Assembly: GCA_026196445.1 (NCBI GenBank)
Contig: JAPHTE010000474.1
Span: 1-21,420, forward strand
Direction: 5' to 3'
Length of the DNA: 21,420 nucleotides
Source: Lysobacterales bacterium
GTDB taxonomy: Bacteria > Pseudomonadota > Gammaproteobacteria > Xanthomonadales > SZUA-36
The notes beneath the pieces are model-generated. The model had not been told where the DNA came from and ran no database searches. It saw only the letters and a list, made by a program, of their open reading frames with translations. Numbering within the stretch: position 1 is the first letter of the stretch; every line of letters starts with the position of its first letter. Below, piece after piece: positions 1-8,020 of this stretch. The translations under genes were made by a program, and so were the position numbers.

Positions 1-355
1 AATCCTCGGGCTTGAACCCGGCATAGTCCCATTCATGGCTCATGCGAATACCGGCATGGGTCGGACAATAACGTTCACATTGGCCACACACGATACAGGC
101 GTCCAGGTGCTGCACCAGTAAACGTTTTGGCGGCGAGGTCGTGATGTCGTCGATCACCTCGATACACTTTGGCGGACATACTTCGGCGCAGGCGCCACAA
201 CCGGTACAGTCATTGGCATGGAAACGCGGACGACCGCGGAAGGCTTCCTGAGGCTCAAACGGCTCTGCCGGGAACCTGGTCGTGAATGCCGGTGAGAATG
301 CCGCTTTAAATGCCTGTTTCAGGATTCTCGGCTGCATGAATGCGGGTAGTCTCAT
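1..355 (-). CDS. NuoI/MbhN-like 2x[4Fe-4S] ferredoxin subunit, partial (C-terminus beyond left edge)
   Basis: Electron-transfer subunit that would pass electrons to the proximal cluster of the hydrogenase small subunit. The first 118 residues are visible. They show two classic CxxCxxCxxxC motifs, Cys50/53/56/60 and Cys87/90/93/97, as in NuoI, HycF/HyfH and MbhN; Cys64 is an extra cysteine. The start ATG at 355 overlaps the stop of the MrpG-like gene by 4 bases (ATGA), so the two are probably translationally coupled. It is the last gene of the hydrogenase-Mrp run seen here, and further operon genes may follow outside the window. The N-terminal 45 residues are basic and hydrophobic with no membrane segment, as expected for a protein docked on the membrane arm. 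Assignment to the complex is confident; the exact paralogue name is not. Confidence 0.88.
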   Translation of the reverse strand, partial: MRLPAFMQPRILKQAFKAAFSPAFTTRFPAEPFEPQEAFRGRPRFHANDCTGCGACAEVCPPKCIEVIDDITTSPPKRLLVQHLDACIVCGQCERYCPTHAGIRMSHEWDYAGFKPED

Positions 356-708
356 GACTCATTCTCCTCGTAACCCGGCTCACCCTGCAGGTCATCGGCG
401 TATTGGTCGATGACGCTGCCTTCGGCCAGCGGGACGCCTGACCGGTGCGCCGCGCGCGACAGCGCGTGGGCAGCAGTAGAAGACGTGATCAATACGAACG
501 CGATACACAGCAGGCCCTTGATGATGGCCGAGGCAGTGCCCACCCAGACCATGGTGCCCAGTAGCAGGAAGGTCGTACCGAGCACCACGCACTTGGTCGA
601 GGCCTGGATGCGGTTGTAGACATCCGGCAGGCGTACCAGGCCGACGCAACCGAAGAGGTCGAACAGCACGCCGATTACAAAAAGTATCAACCCGATTGTT
701 TCATTCAT
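352..708 (-). CDS. mnhG: Mrp/Mnh-type antiporter subunit G
   Basis: Small membrane subunit (118 aa, about three helices) of the cation/proton antiporter module, family MnhG/PhaG. The text starting MNETIGLILFVIG and the LPDVYNRIQASTK stretch are typical of the family. I chose the ATG at 708 over an upstream in-frame one at 756, because the longer form adds an atypical Trp/Pro-rich leader lying inside the F gene. With this start it overlaps the F gene by 8 bases and the downstream ferredoxin by 4. It corresponds to MbhC in archaeal Mbh complexes. It is expected to help form the ion-translocating membrane arm and has no catalytic cofactor. Confidence 0.9.
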   Translation of the reverse strand: MNETIGLILFVIGVLFDLFGCVGLVRLPDVYNRIQASTKCVVLGTTFLLLGTMVWVGTASAIIKGLLCIAFVLITSSTAAHALSRAAHRSGVPLAEGSVIDQYADDLQGEPGYEENES

Positions 709-976
709 TGAGTCGTTTCCCCACCAGGTATTTGGCCAGGGCCAGGGTGCCTGCAAAGCTCACCAGGGCCCAGACCAGGGCCACGTCGAGCAAGTAGACC
801 TTGCCACTTACCGCGGTGATGATGGCAACGAACCCGACCACTACGGTGCCGAGAATATCGATCGCCACCATGCGGTCTGAGCCAAGCGGGCCGTTGGCGA
901 TGCGGTACAGGCACATGGCACAGCACACCAGCAAGCCAACCGTCAGTACCGGGAACAGGAATTCCATTGTCAACAT
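701..976 (-). CDS. mnhF: Mrp/Mnh-type antiporter subunit F
   Basis: 91-residue protein with three predicted membrane helices, MnhF/MrpF (MbhB) family. The recognisable core is YRIANGPLGSDRMVAIDILG, where the Asp-Arg pair and following Asp are the hallmark. A strong AAGGAG ribosome-binding site 5 bases before the ATG at 976 fixes the start; the Met four codons in is the alternative. It lies 9 bases after mnhE and overlaps mnhG by 8 bases. It is part of the Mrp E-F-G block that assembles together in the ion-translocating arm. Confidence 0.92.
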   Translation of the reverse strand: MLTMEFLFPVLTVGLLVCCAMCLYRIANGPLGSDRMVAIDILGTVVVGFVAIITAVSGKVYLLDVALVWALVSFAGTLALAKYLVGKRLNE

Positions 977-985
977 GATGGCTCC

Positions 986-1534
986 TTATTCAAATATCCG
1001 TTTGATATACCACTCGAAACGCCTTAACACCTGCTTCGCAACCTCTTCCTCTTCGAGGCTGAGCACATTGAGCCAGTGGATGTAAAAGACACCGTCATCG
1101 GTCACGTCGATCGTCAGCGTGCCCGGCGTCAGAGTAATACAGTTGGCCAACACCGCCCGGCCCGTGTCAGTTTCGAGTATGCTCCTGATCCTGACGATGC
1201 CGGGCCGGATTGGCATGCGCGGGTGCAAAACGCGGTAACTGACATCAACACCACCCTTGATGACGTAGTAGCTGAGCACGAACAGATACACAAATGCCCA
1301 GAACCAACTTACCGGGTTGACCAGGCGGACGAACCTGACCCGGATGATGTTGTGCATGATCAGGGCCACGAATGCCGCCACCACGATACCGACGGCGATA
1401 TCCCCGGTAAGCAAACGCCCGTCGACGGATGTCACCGGCCATATCAGCATGATCCAGAACACCAGGGATAAAGCGAACAAGACCAGCCGTTCTATGGCGG
1501 GTTTGCGTTTGAATTTGTAGTCGGATTGATTCAT
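986..1534 (-). CDS. mnhE: Mrp/Mnh-type antiporter subunit E
   Basis: 182-residue MnhE/MrpE (MbhA) family protein. It has a short basic cytoplasmic start, two or three N-terminal membrane helices (about residues 16-75 and 85-105), and a soluble C-terminal domain. That domain carries the family signature, LANCITLTPGTLTIDV followed by FYIHWLNV. Length is normal for the family (about 160-180). It lies 15 bases downstream of mnhD. In Mrp and Mbh structures this subunit packs at one end of the membrane arm with F and G. Function in ion transport is known for the family; its role in this complex is inferred. Confidence 0.92.
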   Translation of the reverse strand: MNQSDYKFKRKPAIERLVLFALSLVFWIMLIWPVTSVDGRLLTGDIAVGIVVAAFVALIMHNIIRVRFVRLVNPVSWFWAFVYLFVLSYYVIKGGVDVSYRVLHPRMPIRPGIVRIRSILETDTGRAVLANCITLTPGTLTIDVTDDGVFYIHWLNVLSLEEEEVAKQVLRRFEWYIKRIFE

Positions 1535-1549
1535 GTCGAATCCCGTTAT

Positions 1550-3031
1550 CTATCCCCCGAATGCACCAGCGCTCAGAACCTGTTGTGCGGTGCCGATTAA
1601 CCATGGATCGCGCAGGCCGCTAAACATCAGCAGCGACAAAGCGACACAGCCCACGGCCAGCAGGATCATCGCCAGCGACATCATCGGCGGTTCACGTCGC
1701 AGATTTTTCAACGCCTCCGGCAAGGCGGCAAAAAAGGCCATGCGCTGAACTTTCAGCTGGTAGGCGAGCGTAATAATGCTGACCAGAACGGCAACCGTTG
1801 CAAGCATGTAATAACCACCCTCGATACACGCCAGTACGATGATCAGTTTGCTCCAGAAACCGTTGAATGGCGGTAAGCCGGCAATGGACATCGAGCCAAT
1901 TAGCGAAGTGGCGCCGGTCACCGGCATCCGGCCGTTCAGTCCACCCAGTTGGTTCAGGTCCCGGGTGCCGGTCGTGTATTCCACCGCACCCGCATTGAGG
2001 AACAGGAGTGACTTGAACATCGAGTGGTTGACCAGGTGGTAAAGCGCACCAACCATGCCCAGCGGTGAGCCAAGCCCCAGCCCGAGCACCATGAAACCAA
2101 CCTGCGAGATACTGCTGAAGGCAAACAGCCGCTTGATATCCTTTTGCCCGACCGCCAGCAAGCCGCCGACCACCATCGAAAGCACGCCCAACCAGCGCAG
2201 CATTTCCAATGCGCTTTCGCTGATGCCAAATACGTTGAACGCCAGGCGCGCCAGCACGTAAATGCCAATCGCCTTGATCAAGACACCCGAGAGCATAGCC
2301 GAGACCGGCGCAGGTGCGGACGGATGTGCGTCCGGCAGCCAGGCGTGGAACGGTACCAAGGCTGATTTGAAACCAAAACCGACGATAAACAGGCCAAATG
2401 CGAGCAGCAATGGCTCATCCATCCCGGATTCGGCGATCCGCTCGGCGATATGACCCAGGTTCAGCGTGCCCGTGATGCCGTACACCAGCGCCACACCAGT
2501 CAATATCAGCGCCGAGGACAGGGAGCCCAGCACGATGTACTTGAACGAAGCTTCCAGTTCCTCGTGGGCACAACCAAAAGCGACCAGTGAGTAGGAGGCG
2601 ATGGCGGCAACCTCCAGGAACACGTAGAGGTTGAACAGGTCACCCGCCAGGATGACGCCGTTCATGCCAGTCACCATCAACATGAACAGGCTGTAAAAAT
2701 GGCTGGTCGAAGTGAATCGCCGCATGTAGTCGACCGCATATACGCTGACGGCGAAGCCGACGATGCTGACCACCAGCAGCAGAAGGGTTGTCAGCGCGTC
2801 CATCCGCATATCGATCCCGACCGGTGTTGGCCAACCGCCGAGATGATAGATACCCTCGCCGCCGATGGTGGACCAGCTCATCACCACCAGCGCCATCATG
2901 GCAGCGATATTCAGTGTCTCGGCAAGTACCTGTCGATGCCGTGCCACCAACTGGATCAGCAAGGACATACCCAGCGGGACGGCTACGAACATCGGAATCA
3001 TGGCCTGTACATCAGTGTTCATTCCAAACAT
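1550..3031 (-). CDS. mnhD: Mrp/Mnh-type antiporter subunit D (NuoN/NuoM-like ion-translocating subunit)
   Basis: 493-residue, roughly 14-helix protein of the Proton_antipo_M family, equivalent to MrpD and MbhH. The two residues central to proton transfer are visible: a Glu in the fifth helix (Glu140 in the VFLEVAAIASY stretch) and a Lys in the seventh (Lys222 in FGFKSALVPFHAWLPDAHP). The start is the ATG at 3031, preceded by a GGGGA ribosome-binding site 7 bases away; a GTG one codon earlier is less likely. It begins 4 bases after the stop of mnhC. Unlike the NuoL-like subunit of the same operon, this one looks fully equipped for ion translocation. Confidence 0.94.
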   Translation of the reverse strand: MFGMNTDVQAMIPMFVAVPLGMSLLIQLVARHRQVLAETLNIAAMMALVVMSWSTIGGEGIYHLGGWPTPVGIDMRMDALTTLLLLVVSIVGFAVSVYAVDYMRRFTSTSHFYSLFMLMVTGMNGVILAGDLFNLYVFLEVAAIASYSLVAFGCAHEELEASFKYIVLGSLSSALILTGVALVYGITGTLNLGHIAERIAESGMDEPLLLAFGLFIVGFGFKSALVPFHAWLPDAHPSAPAPVSAMLSGVLIKAIGIYVLARLAFNVFGISESALEMLRWLGVLSMVVGGLLAVGQKDIKRLFAFSSISQVGFMVLGLGLGSPLGMVGALYHLVNHSMFKSLLFLNAGAVEYTTGTRDLNQLGGLNGRMPVTGATSLIGSMSIAGLPPFNGFWSKLIIVLACIEGGYYMLATVAVLVSIITLAYQLKVQRMAFFAALPEALKNLRREPPMMSLAMILLAVGCVALSLLMFSGLRDPWLIGTAQQVLSAGAFGG

Positions 3032-3035
3032 CACA

Positions 3036-3383
3036 CTATCCCCGCAGCCGCCGGATTTCGGTCACGTCAAAGGTTCCATAACGCTCGTACAACCGCACAC
3101 ACAAGGCCACCATCAGCGCCAGCACGCCGAGCCCGATGACGATGGACGTCAATACCATGGCTTGTGGCAGCGGATCCACGGCGCCGGCTGCAAAATCGGC
3201 AATGGTGGTACCCGGATCGACGATCGGTGGACTGCCATTCTTGCGATAGCCAACCAGTAACAACATCAGGTGCACACCATGGTTCATGATCAGCAGGCTG
3301 ACGACGATCTTCAGCGTCTGGCGGCTGACGATGACGCCATAAAGGCCGATCAGGATCAACAGCAAACACAAGGAATAGATCAT
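3036..3383 (-). CDS. mnhC: Mrp/Mnh-type antiporter subunit C (NuoK-like)
   Basis: 115-residue, three-helix protein of the NuoK/MnhC/MbhG family. The core NHGVHLMLLLVGY resembles the conserved second helix of MrpC. Between helices two and three there is a long polar loop containing Pro and Asp (about residues 48-72), usual in MrpC and longer than in NuoK. Its ATG overlaps the stop of mnhB by 4 bases. In complex I-like machines this subunit forms part of the central hydrophilic axis linking the redox module to the antiporter subunits. Confidence 0.92.
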   Translation of the reverse strand: MIYSLCLLLILIGLYGVIVSRQTLKIVVSLLIMNHGVHLMLLLVGYRKNGSPPIVDPGTTIADFAAGAVDPLPQAMVLTSIVIGLGVLALMVALCVRLYERYGTFDVTEIRRLRG

Positions 3384-3898
3384 GATTTGTCCTCCTGCCG
3401 TTGCTGCACTTCTGTTTCACCAAGCAACTCGTCGGTAATGTGGAACGCCGTCAGCACGGTGAACACCAGGAACAGTGCACTGGCCACTTTGAGCCCGAGC
3501 ACCAGGTTTCCCAACGGGATAATTCCGCCGCTGAACAAGCTGAAGCGAGCCGTCTCGGCAGTAGGAATGTAGTTTTCAAAGAAATAGCCCCCCGCCCACC
3601 AGGTGCCCAGCCAGCCGATAACCAGGAACAGCAGCAGGCCGGCACTGTCCAACCGTGACGCCATTCCAAGCGGGAAGATGCGCAAGCCTTCTTTCTGGCC
3701 CGCAGCCAGGGTGATCAGGACGAAGGCACTGGCGATTACCACACCGCCGCCAAAGCCCCCGCCTGGTGTTATGTGGCCATACAGGACCATGTAAATACCA
3801 AACAGAAGGATCGGACCTTTCAGCCAGCGCATGACCGTTTTCACCGTCATGCTCATGCCTGTCCCCCGGTCACGCAATCTGCGAGGAGGCGCACTCAT
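3380..3898 (-). CDS. mnhB: Mrp/Mnh-type antiporter subunit B
   Basis: 172-residue membrane protein of the MnhB/MbhF family with about four helices. The diagnostic stretch is the HITPGGGFGGGVV motif (about residues 42-54), a Gly-rich loop between helices found in nearly all MrpB proteins. The start ATG at 3898 overlaps the preceding stop as ATGA; a second Met at residue 15 is possible but less well coupled. The C-terminal tail is charged (EVQQRQEDKS). It directly follows the MbhD+MbhE fusion, as MrpB follows MrpA in ordinary Mrp operons. Confidence 0.92.
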   Translation of the reverse strand: MSAPPRRLRDRGTGMSMTVKTVMRWLKGPILLFGIYMVLYGHITPGGGFGGGVVIASAFVLITLAAGQKEGLRIFPLGMASRLDSAGLLLFLVIGWLGTWWAGGYFFENYIPTAETARFSLFSGGIIPLGNLVLGLKVASALFLVFTVLTAFHITDELLGETEVQQRQEDKS

Positions 3899-4458
3899 GA
3901 TGATTCCTCCTTGTTCTTGTCAGTATTGATACGGGCGTTGCGCCGCAATATCGCGACCGCGCCCAGCGCTGCGCAGAACAGCACGGTTGCCTCACCCAGC
4001 GTGTCCCAGGCGCGGAAGTCCAGCAACACGGCGGTGACCAGGTTGGGGGCACCGGTTTCCGCCAGGCCGCTTTGCAGGTACACCAGTGACGGAGCATCGG
4101 CAAAGCGTTGCATGACAGGGATGCCGAATTGTGGGAATGCGTTGAACACCTGGATGCCGAACAGGCCGATTACCGCCACGAAGGCTACAGCGAAGGAGAC
4201 ACCAACCACGGCATGCACGGTTTTCAGCTTTTGCACTTCGCGTCCCAGGGTTGCCCGGATCAGGATCACCAGGCTCACCACCTCGACGCCGATCTGCACG
4301 ATTGCCACGTCCGGCGCCGACAGGAACAGGTACACGATGGCCAGCAGGAAACCGACTGCGCCGACACTGATCACCGCGTGTAGCAGGTTTGAAGTCAGCA
4401 CGGTGATGATCGCAGCGATAACGGTCAGCAGGATCAATAAGGCAAGTACTTCAATCAT
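3895..4458 (-). CDS. MbhD+MbhE fusion (equivalent to the C-terminal part of MrpA)
   Basis: 187-residue membrane protein. The first ~85 residues match the MbhD/DUF4040 family, a NuoJ-like three-helix unit with the conserved LFLSAPDVAIVQIGVEV stretch. The second half matches the MbhE unit, with a signature near GAPNLVTAVLLDFRAWDTLG. In archaeal Mbh these are two separate proteins; in bacterial MrpA both are fused behind the NuoL-like domain. Here they are fused to each other but separate from the NuoL-like protein, which ends one base upstream. The gene therefore completes a split MrpA. It overlaps mnhB by 4 bases. Confidence 0.9.
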   Translation of the reverse strand: MIEVLALLILLTVIAAIITVLTSNLLHAVISVGAVGFLLAIVYLFLSAPDVAIVQIGVEVVSLVILIRATLGREVQKLKTVHAVVGVSFAVAFVAVIGLFGIQVFNAFPQFGIPVMQRFADAPSLVYLQSGLAETGAPNLVTAVLLDFRAWDTLGEATVLFCAALGAVAILRRNARINTDKNKEESS

Positions 4459-4459
4459 C

Positions 4460-6331
4460 TCATCTGCCCTCCATTGTTACCACCCAGACCACCAGCAATA
4501 GGCCTGCGACAAACCACCTCAGATAGGACGGCAGGATGCCGGTATGAAGCGCACGCAACATTTGCACGAAGTAGTCGGCGCTGCGTTTCAGGAATTCATA
4601 GATGTCGAACACCCGGTCCTTCATCAGCGCGTAGTAACGGTGCAGGCCCGGCACCTGTTCGATGGTGTCGTAGAAATCAACACCGGTCACTTCGACGTGC
4701 CGTAGCGGACCCGGCTCATCGTTGCTCAGGTACACATCCTGCATCTGTTCGCCACCGATATAGGTACGCATGCGCCTCAGTTTGCCGCCACGCATCGTCA
4801 ACCAGTACAGGCCAATACCGACAATGACTGCAAGCAGGATCAACACCGTCGCGAGGCCGGACCACCAGACACCCGGTACCGTCACCGCGACGACCGGGAA
4901 GATCAAAAAGCCGAGAGGAACCTGGAAGGCATACACGCCGAACACCACGCATAACAGCGCCAGAACAATCATCGGCAACAGCATGCTGCCCTTCTTTTCG
5001 CTGATTTCCATCTGCCGTATCTCAACCGAGGGTTTGCACAGGAAGGTGGCGTGCAACACCTTGACAAAACTGGCCAGGGTGAGCGCGGAACCAAGCATGG
5101 CGACCGCCAGCCAAAGCACCCAGGCAAAGCTACCGTTGTCCCCGGAGCTGATAATGCCCTGGTAGATCATCCACTTGGACGCAAAACCGTTCAATGGCGG
5201 AATACCGGATATCGACAGGGCCGCGATGGTACAAACGATGAAGGTAACCGGCATCAACTTCGCCAGGCCACCCAGGCGGTCCAGATCGGTCGTGCCCGTC
5301 TGTTTCTCGACCATGCCCGCCCCGAGGAATAGCGCTGACTTGTAAACCGTGTTGTTCAACATGTGGAACAGGCCACCGGCCAGGCCGATGGCAGTGCCGG
5401 TGCCAATACCGAGGATCATGTAACCGACCTGGCTGACCGCGTGGAACGACAACAGGCGCTTCAGGTCGTGCTGCACCAGGGCCATCAACACCGCAGCGAT
5501 CACCGTCACGGCGCCAAGCAGCATCAGCATGCCGTACATGCCCGGGGTCGGGATAAACAAGTCCAGTACGAGGCGGGTCAAAAGGTAAATGCCAAGCAAT
5601 TTATCCAGCGATGCGGGCAGGAATGCCGAGACCGGCGCATCTACTTTTTCACCAAAAGACGGCACCCAGGAGTGAAACGGCACCGCACCGGCCTTGGCGA
5701 AGGCGCCCGCCAGCAGGGTCAGAAAAGCCATGTATGCTAATGGTCCGTCCAGCGCCAGCGCAGCACCATCCATGCGGGTGGTCCCGGCCAGGTGCCAGTA
5801 AATCAGGATGCCGAGCAGCATCAGCGCGTCAGAACCACCTATGATCATCAGCGATTTGCGGGCAGCCTCCGCCGCTCCCGGTCCAGACAGGCCCGCCATC
5901 AGGTACAGGATCAGAGCAAGGAAACCCCAGCACACCAGCAGTATCAGCAGGTCGTTGGCCAACACCACGCCACAGGAGATGCCCAGCGTCCATAACAGGT
6001 AGGTGAAGTATGCCCGCTGATGCGGGCGGTCTTTCATGTATCCGACCGAGTAGACCGCGACGACCAGACCAAAAAATGCCACGCCCAGCAGGATAAATAC
6101 GCTCAACAGGTCCGTGCGCAGGGTCAGCCACGGCAGCGGATTCCATGTTTGACCGGCCTGCTGGAAGAGCGGCCAAACGAAAGCCAGCACCACGATAGCG
6201 GCCAGCGCCGCCAGCCAGACGCGTAAGCGGGACGCCGCATTGGGTAGCAACAGGCAAACCAGTCCCGCCAGCAACGGGAAAACAACCGGCAATGCCATTG
6301 GGTTTGTCAGAAGGCTTCTAAGCATGTCCAT
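4460..6331 (-). CDS. NuoL/MrpA-N-like antiporter subunit with altered channel residues
   Basis: 623-residue polytopic membrane protein of the Proton_antipo_M family. The antiporter core covers about residues 75-420, followed by further helices, a polar segment (about 515-570) and a last helix near 600-618. The start is the ATG at 6331, one base after the stop of the large-subunit gene; an upstream in-frame Met would overlap that gene by 68 bases. The seventh-helix Lys is kept (Lys213 in FAKAGAVPFHSW). The fifth-helix Glu expected in the W-E motif reads Gly136 (LLVCWGFLALI), and the His of the PVSAxxH stretch reads Pro239. By position it is the N-terminal half of a split MrpA. Its ability to conduct ions is uncertain. 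Confidence 0.88.
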   Translation of the reverse strand: MDMLRSLLTNPMALPVVFPLLAGLVCLLLPNAASRLRVWLAALAAIVVLAFVWPLFQQAGQTWNPLPWLTLRTDLLSVFILLGVAFFGLVVAVYSVGYMKDRPHQRAYFTYLLWTLGISCGVVLANDLLILLVCWGFLALILYLMAGLSGPGAAEAARKSLMIIGGSDALMLLGILIYWHLAGTTRMDGAALALDGPLAYMAFLTLLAGAFAKAGAVPFHSWVPSFGEKVDAPVSAFLPASLDKLLGIYLLTRLVLDLFIPTPGMYGMLMLLGAVTVIAAVLMALVQHDLKRLLSFHAVSQVGYMILGIGTGTAIGLAGGLFHMLNNTVYKSALFLGAGMVEKQTGTTDLDRLGGLAKLMPVTFIVCTIAALSISGIPPLNGFASKWMIYQGIISSGDNGSFAWVLWLAVAMLGSALTLASFVKVLHATFLCKPSVEIRQMEISEKKGSMLLPMIVLALLCVVFGVYAFQVPLGFLIFPVVAVTVPGVWWSGLATVLILLAVIVGIGLYWLTMRGGKLRRMRTYIGGEQMQDVYLSNDEPGPLRHVEVTGVDFYDTIEQVPGLHRYYALMKDRVFDIYEFLKRSADYFVQMLRALHTGILPSYLRWFVAGLLLVVWVVTMEGR

Positions 6332-6332
6332 C

Positions 6333-7556
6333 TCATCGTTCAATCGGCAATGACGGCCCTTGCAGGCCGGAATCCGCCACCAGGCGGTCGGTTTTCTCAC
6401 AGGACAGGCGGATCAGGTCACGCGCATCCAGCATGCGCTCGCCACTGCTGCTGTCGACAGCCACCGCCATGCGCTCGGTGCAGCAATAACACGGGTCGAC
6501 GGCCGCCAGGATGATGGTGGCGTCGGCCACTGTGGCGCCAATCACCGTTTCCCGGTTGGTCGGCACGTTCATGAAACTCGGCGCCCTCACCTTGTGCCGG
6601 ATCGGGCGGTTGCTGCCATCACTGCGTATGTAGTGGAACACCTCGCCGCGCGGCGCCTCGTAATGGCCGATGCCCTCGCCTGCCGCGACGAACTTCGGAT
6701 CGGAGTCCACCGGCCCACCGATCTTTTTCAGCTGCTCAATGCATTGTTCGATTATCCGGATCGACTCGAACATCTCGAGAATGCGCACAACGGCCTTGTC
6801 GAATACGTCGCCGTTCTCACAGGTCACCACATCCCAATCCACCTTGTCGTAGGCGGCGTGGGGGTGATCGCGACGCACGTCGATGGCGTAGTTAGAGGCA
6901 CGTGCCGTAGGGCCGAGTGCGCCATAAGCGATGGCCATCTCGCGGGTCAGGATACCGACGCCCTTGGTGCGCGCGTGGATCAACGGGTCCTGGACCACGG
7001 CGTCGCGGAACATCTTGATCGGATCCTTCAGACCCTCGGACAGGCTGGCGATCGCGGGCAGGTCGGTATGTTTGATGTCGCGGCGTACACCACCCGGTTT
7101 CATCATGCCGTAGTGGTTACGGTTACCGGTGATCAATTCCAGGATATTGAGTACATCTTCGCGGAAGCGCCAGGCCCACATCCAGATCGTGTTGAAACCA
7201 AGGAAGTGTCCTGCCAGGCCAAGCCACAGCAGGTGCGAATGGATACGTTCCAGTTCACCCACCATGGAGCGGATAAACAGGGCGCGCTCGGGTACCGGTA
7301 TGTCGCCGGCGTCCTCGGCCGCCTGCACGCAGGCCAGCGGGTGCGAGGTCGAGCAGATACCACAGATACGTTCGACCAGGAAGACGGTTTCCTCGAAGGT
7401 CTTGGATTCCGATAGCTTCTCGATACCGCGGTGGTTGTAACCCAGCTCGATGTCCAGGTGCACGACCTTTTCGCCCTCGACATGCAATTTGAAAAATTCA
7501 GGCTCTTCCTGCAAGGCATGGTAGGGGCCGATGGGTACGATGGTGCGCTTGGTCAT
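6333..7556 (-). CDS. [NiFe] hydrogenase large (catalytic) subunit, group 4
   Basis: 407-residue catalytic subunit that interconverts protons and H2 at a Ni-Fe(CN)2CO site; family of HycE C-terminal domain, MbhL and EchE. All four Ni ligands are present: Cys65 and Cys68 in ERICGICSTSH, and Cys356 and Cys359 in DPCYCCTER. This separates it from complex I NuoD and from the sulfane reductase MbsL, which lack a full set. After the TER of the second motif there is a tail of about 45 residues (from Met363), like the HycE tail removed by the protease HycI, so the precursor probably needs processing. Short length and membrane-arm neighbours support group 4. The ATG overlaps the NuoC-like stop by 4 bases. 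I cannot assign the subgroup (4b, 4d, 4g or other) by eye. Confidence 0.95.
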   Translation of the reverse strand: MTKRTIVPIGPYHALQEEPEFFKLHVEGEKVVHLDIELGYNHRGIEKLSESKTFEETVFLVERICGICSTSHPLACVQAAEDAGDIPVPERALFIRSMVGELERIHSHLLWLGLAGHFLGFNTIWMWAWRFREDVLNILELITGNRNHYGMMKPGGVRRDIKHTDLPAIASLSEGLKDPIKMFRDAVVQDPLIHARTKGVGILTREMAIAYGALGPTARASNYAIDVRRDHPHAAYDKVDWDVVTCENGDVFDKAVVRILEMFESIRIIEQCIEQLKKIGGPVDSDPKFVAAGEGIGHYEAPRGEVFHYIRSDGSNRPIRHKVRAPSFMNVPTNRETVIGATVADATIILAAVDPCYCCTERMAVAVDSSSGERMLDARDLIRLSCEKTDRLVADSGLQGPSLPIER

Positions 7557-8020
7557 GGTGTCGCCTCGTAGTCACGGCGCATCGGGAATTTGCCCTCCGG
7601 CCACTCATCGGCGAGCAGCAAATGGCGCATGTCCGGATGGCCCTTGAACTCTATCCCCAGCAATTCCCACATCTCCCTCTCGATCCACTCGGCAGCGGGG
7701 CAGATCAGGGCAATTGACTCTACTTGTGCAGCCTCGTGTGGCAGCACCACCCTGAAGGTAACAACACAATCGCTTTCATCCATCGCCCAGTGATACATCA
7801 CTTCAAACCCGTCGCTGGTATCCACACCGGTTGCAATCTGGAACCGCGCTCCATATTCATTCAGCATCAGGCGGGTCGCCCGGATCACTGTTTGTGGAGC
7901 GATATCGATGTAAATACGCCGCTCCCCTTTGGAGTAAATCGCCAGTATGAATTCATTGAATTGGGCCTGGAGACTGGCAGCGATGTCTGCTTTGTCGATG
8001 CTATCCTTTTGCTTATTCAT
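7553..8020 (-). CDS. NuoC/MbhK-like 30-kDa hydrogenase subunit
   Basis: 155-residue soluble subunit of the complex I 30-kDa family (NuoC, MbhK, N-terminal domain of HycE). The C-terminal half has the family landmark: a WIEREMWELLGIEFKGHPD stretch followed by RHLLLADEWPEGKFPMRRDY. The Met at 8020 was chosen because its ATG overlaps the small-subunit stop (TGATG), a common coupling arrangement; a longer frame to 8083 adds only Arg-rich sequence inside the neighbouring gene. In HycE this domain is fused to the large subunit; here the two are separate with a 4-base overlap. It has no cofactor and braces the large subunit. Confidence 0.9.
   Translation of the reverse strand: MNKQKDSIDKADIAASLQAQFNEFILAIYSKGERRIYIDIAPQTVIRATRLMLNEYGARFQIATGVDTSDGFEVMYHWAMDESDCVVTFRVVLPHEAAQVESIALICPAAEWIEREMWELLGIEFKGHPDMRHLLLADEWPEGKFPMRRDYEATP

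Noticed and set aside
6360..7415. Long open frame (351 codons) on the plus strand opposite the hydrogenase large subunit
   Set aside because: Antisense to a gene with all catalytic motifs; the text has no recognisable domain and the openness follows from GC-rich codon bias. Similar antisense frames at 3773-4501 and 8530-9327 were dropped for the same reason.
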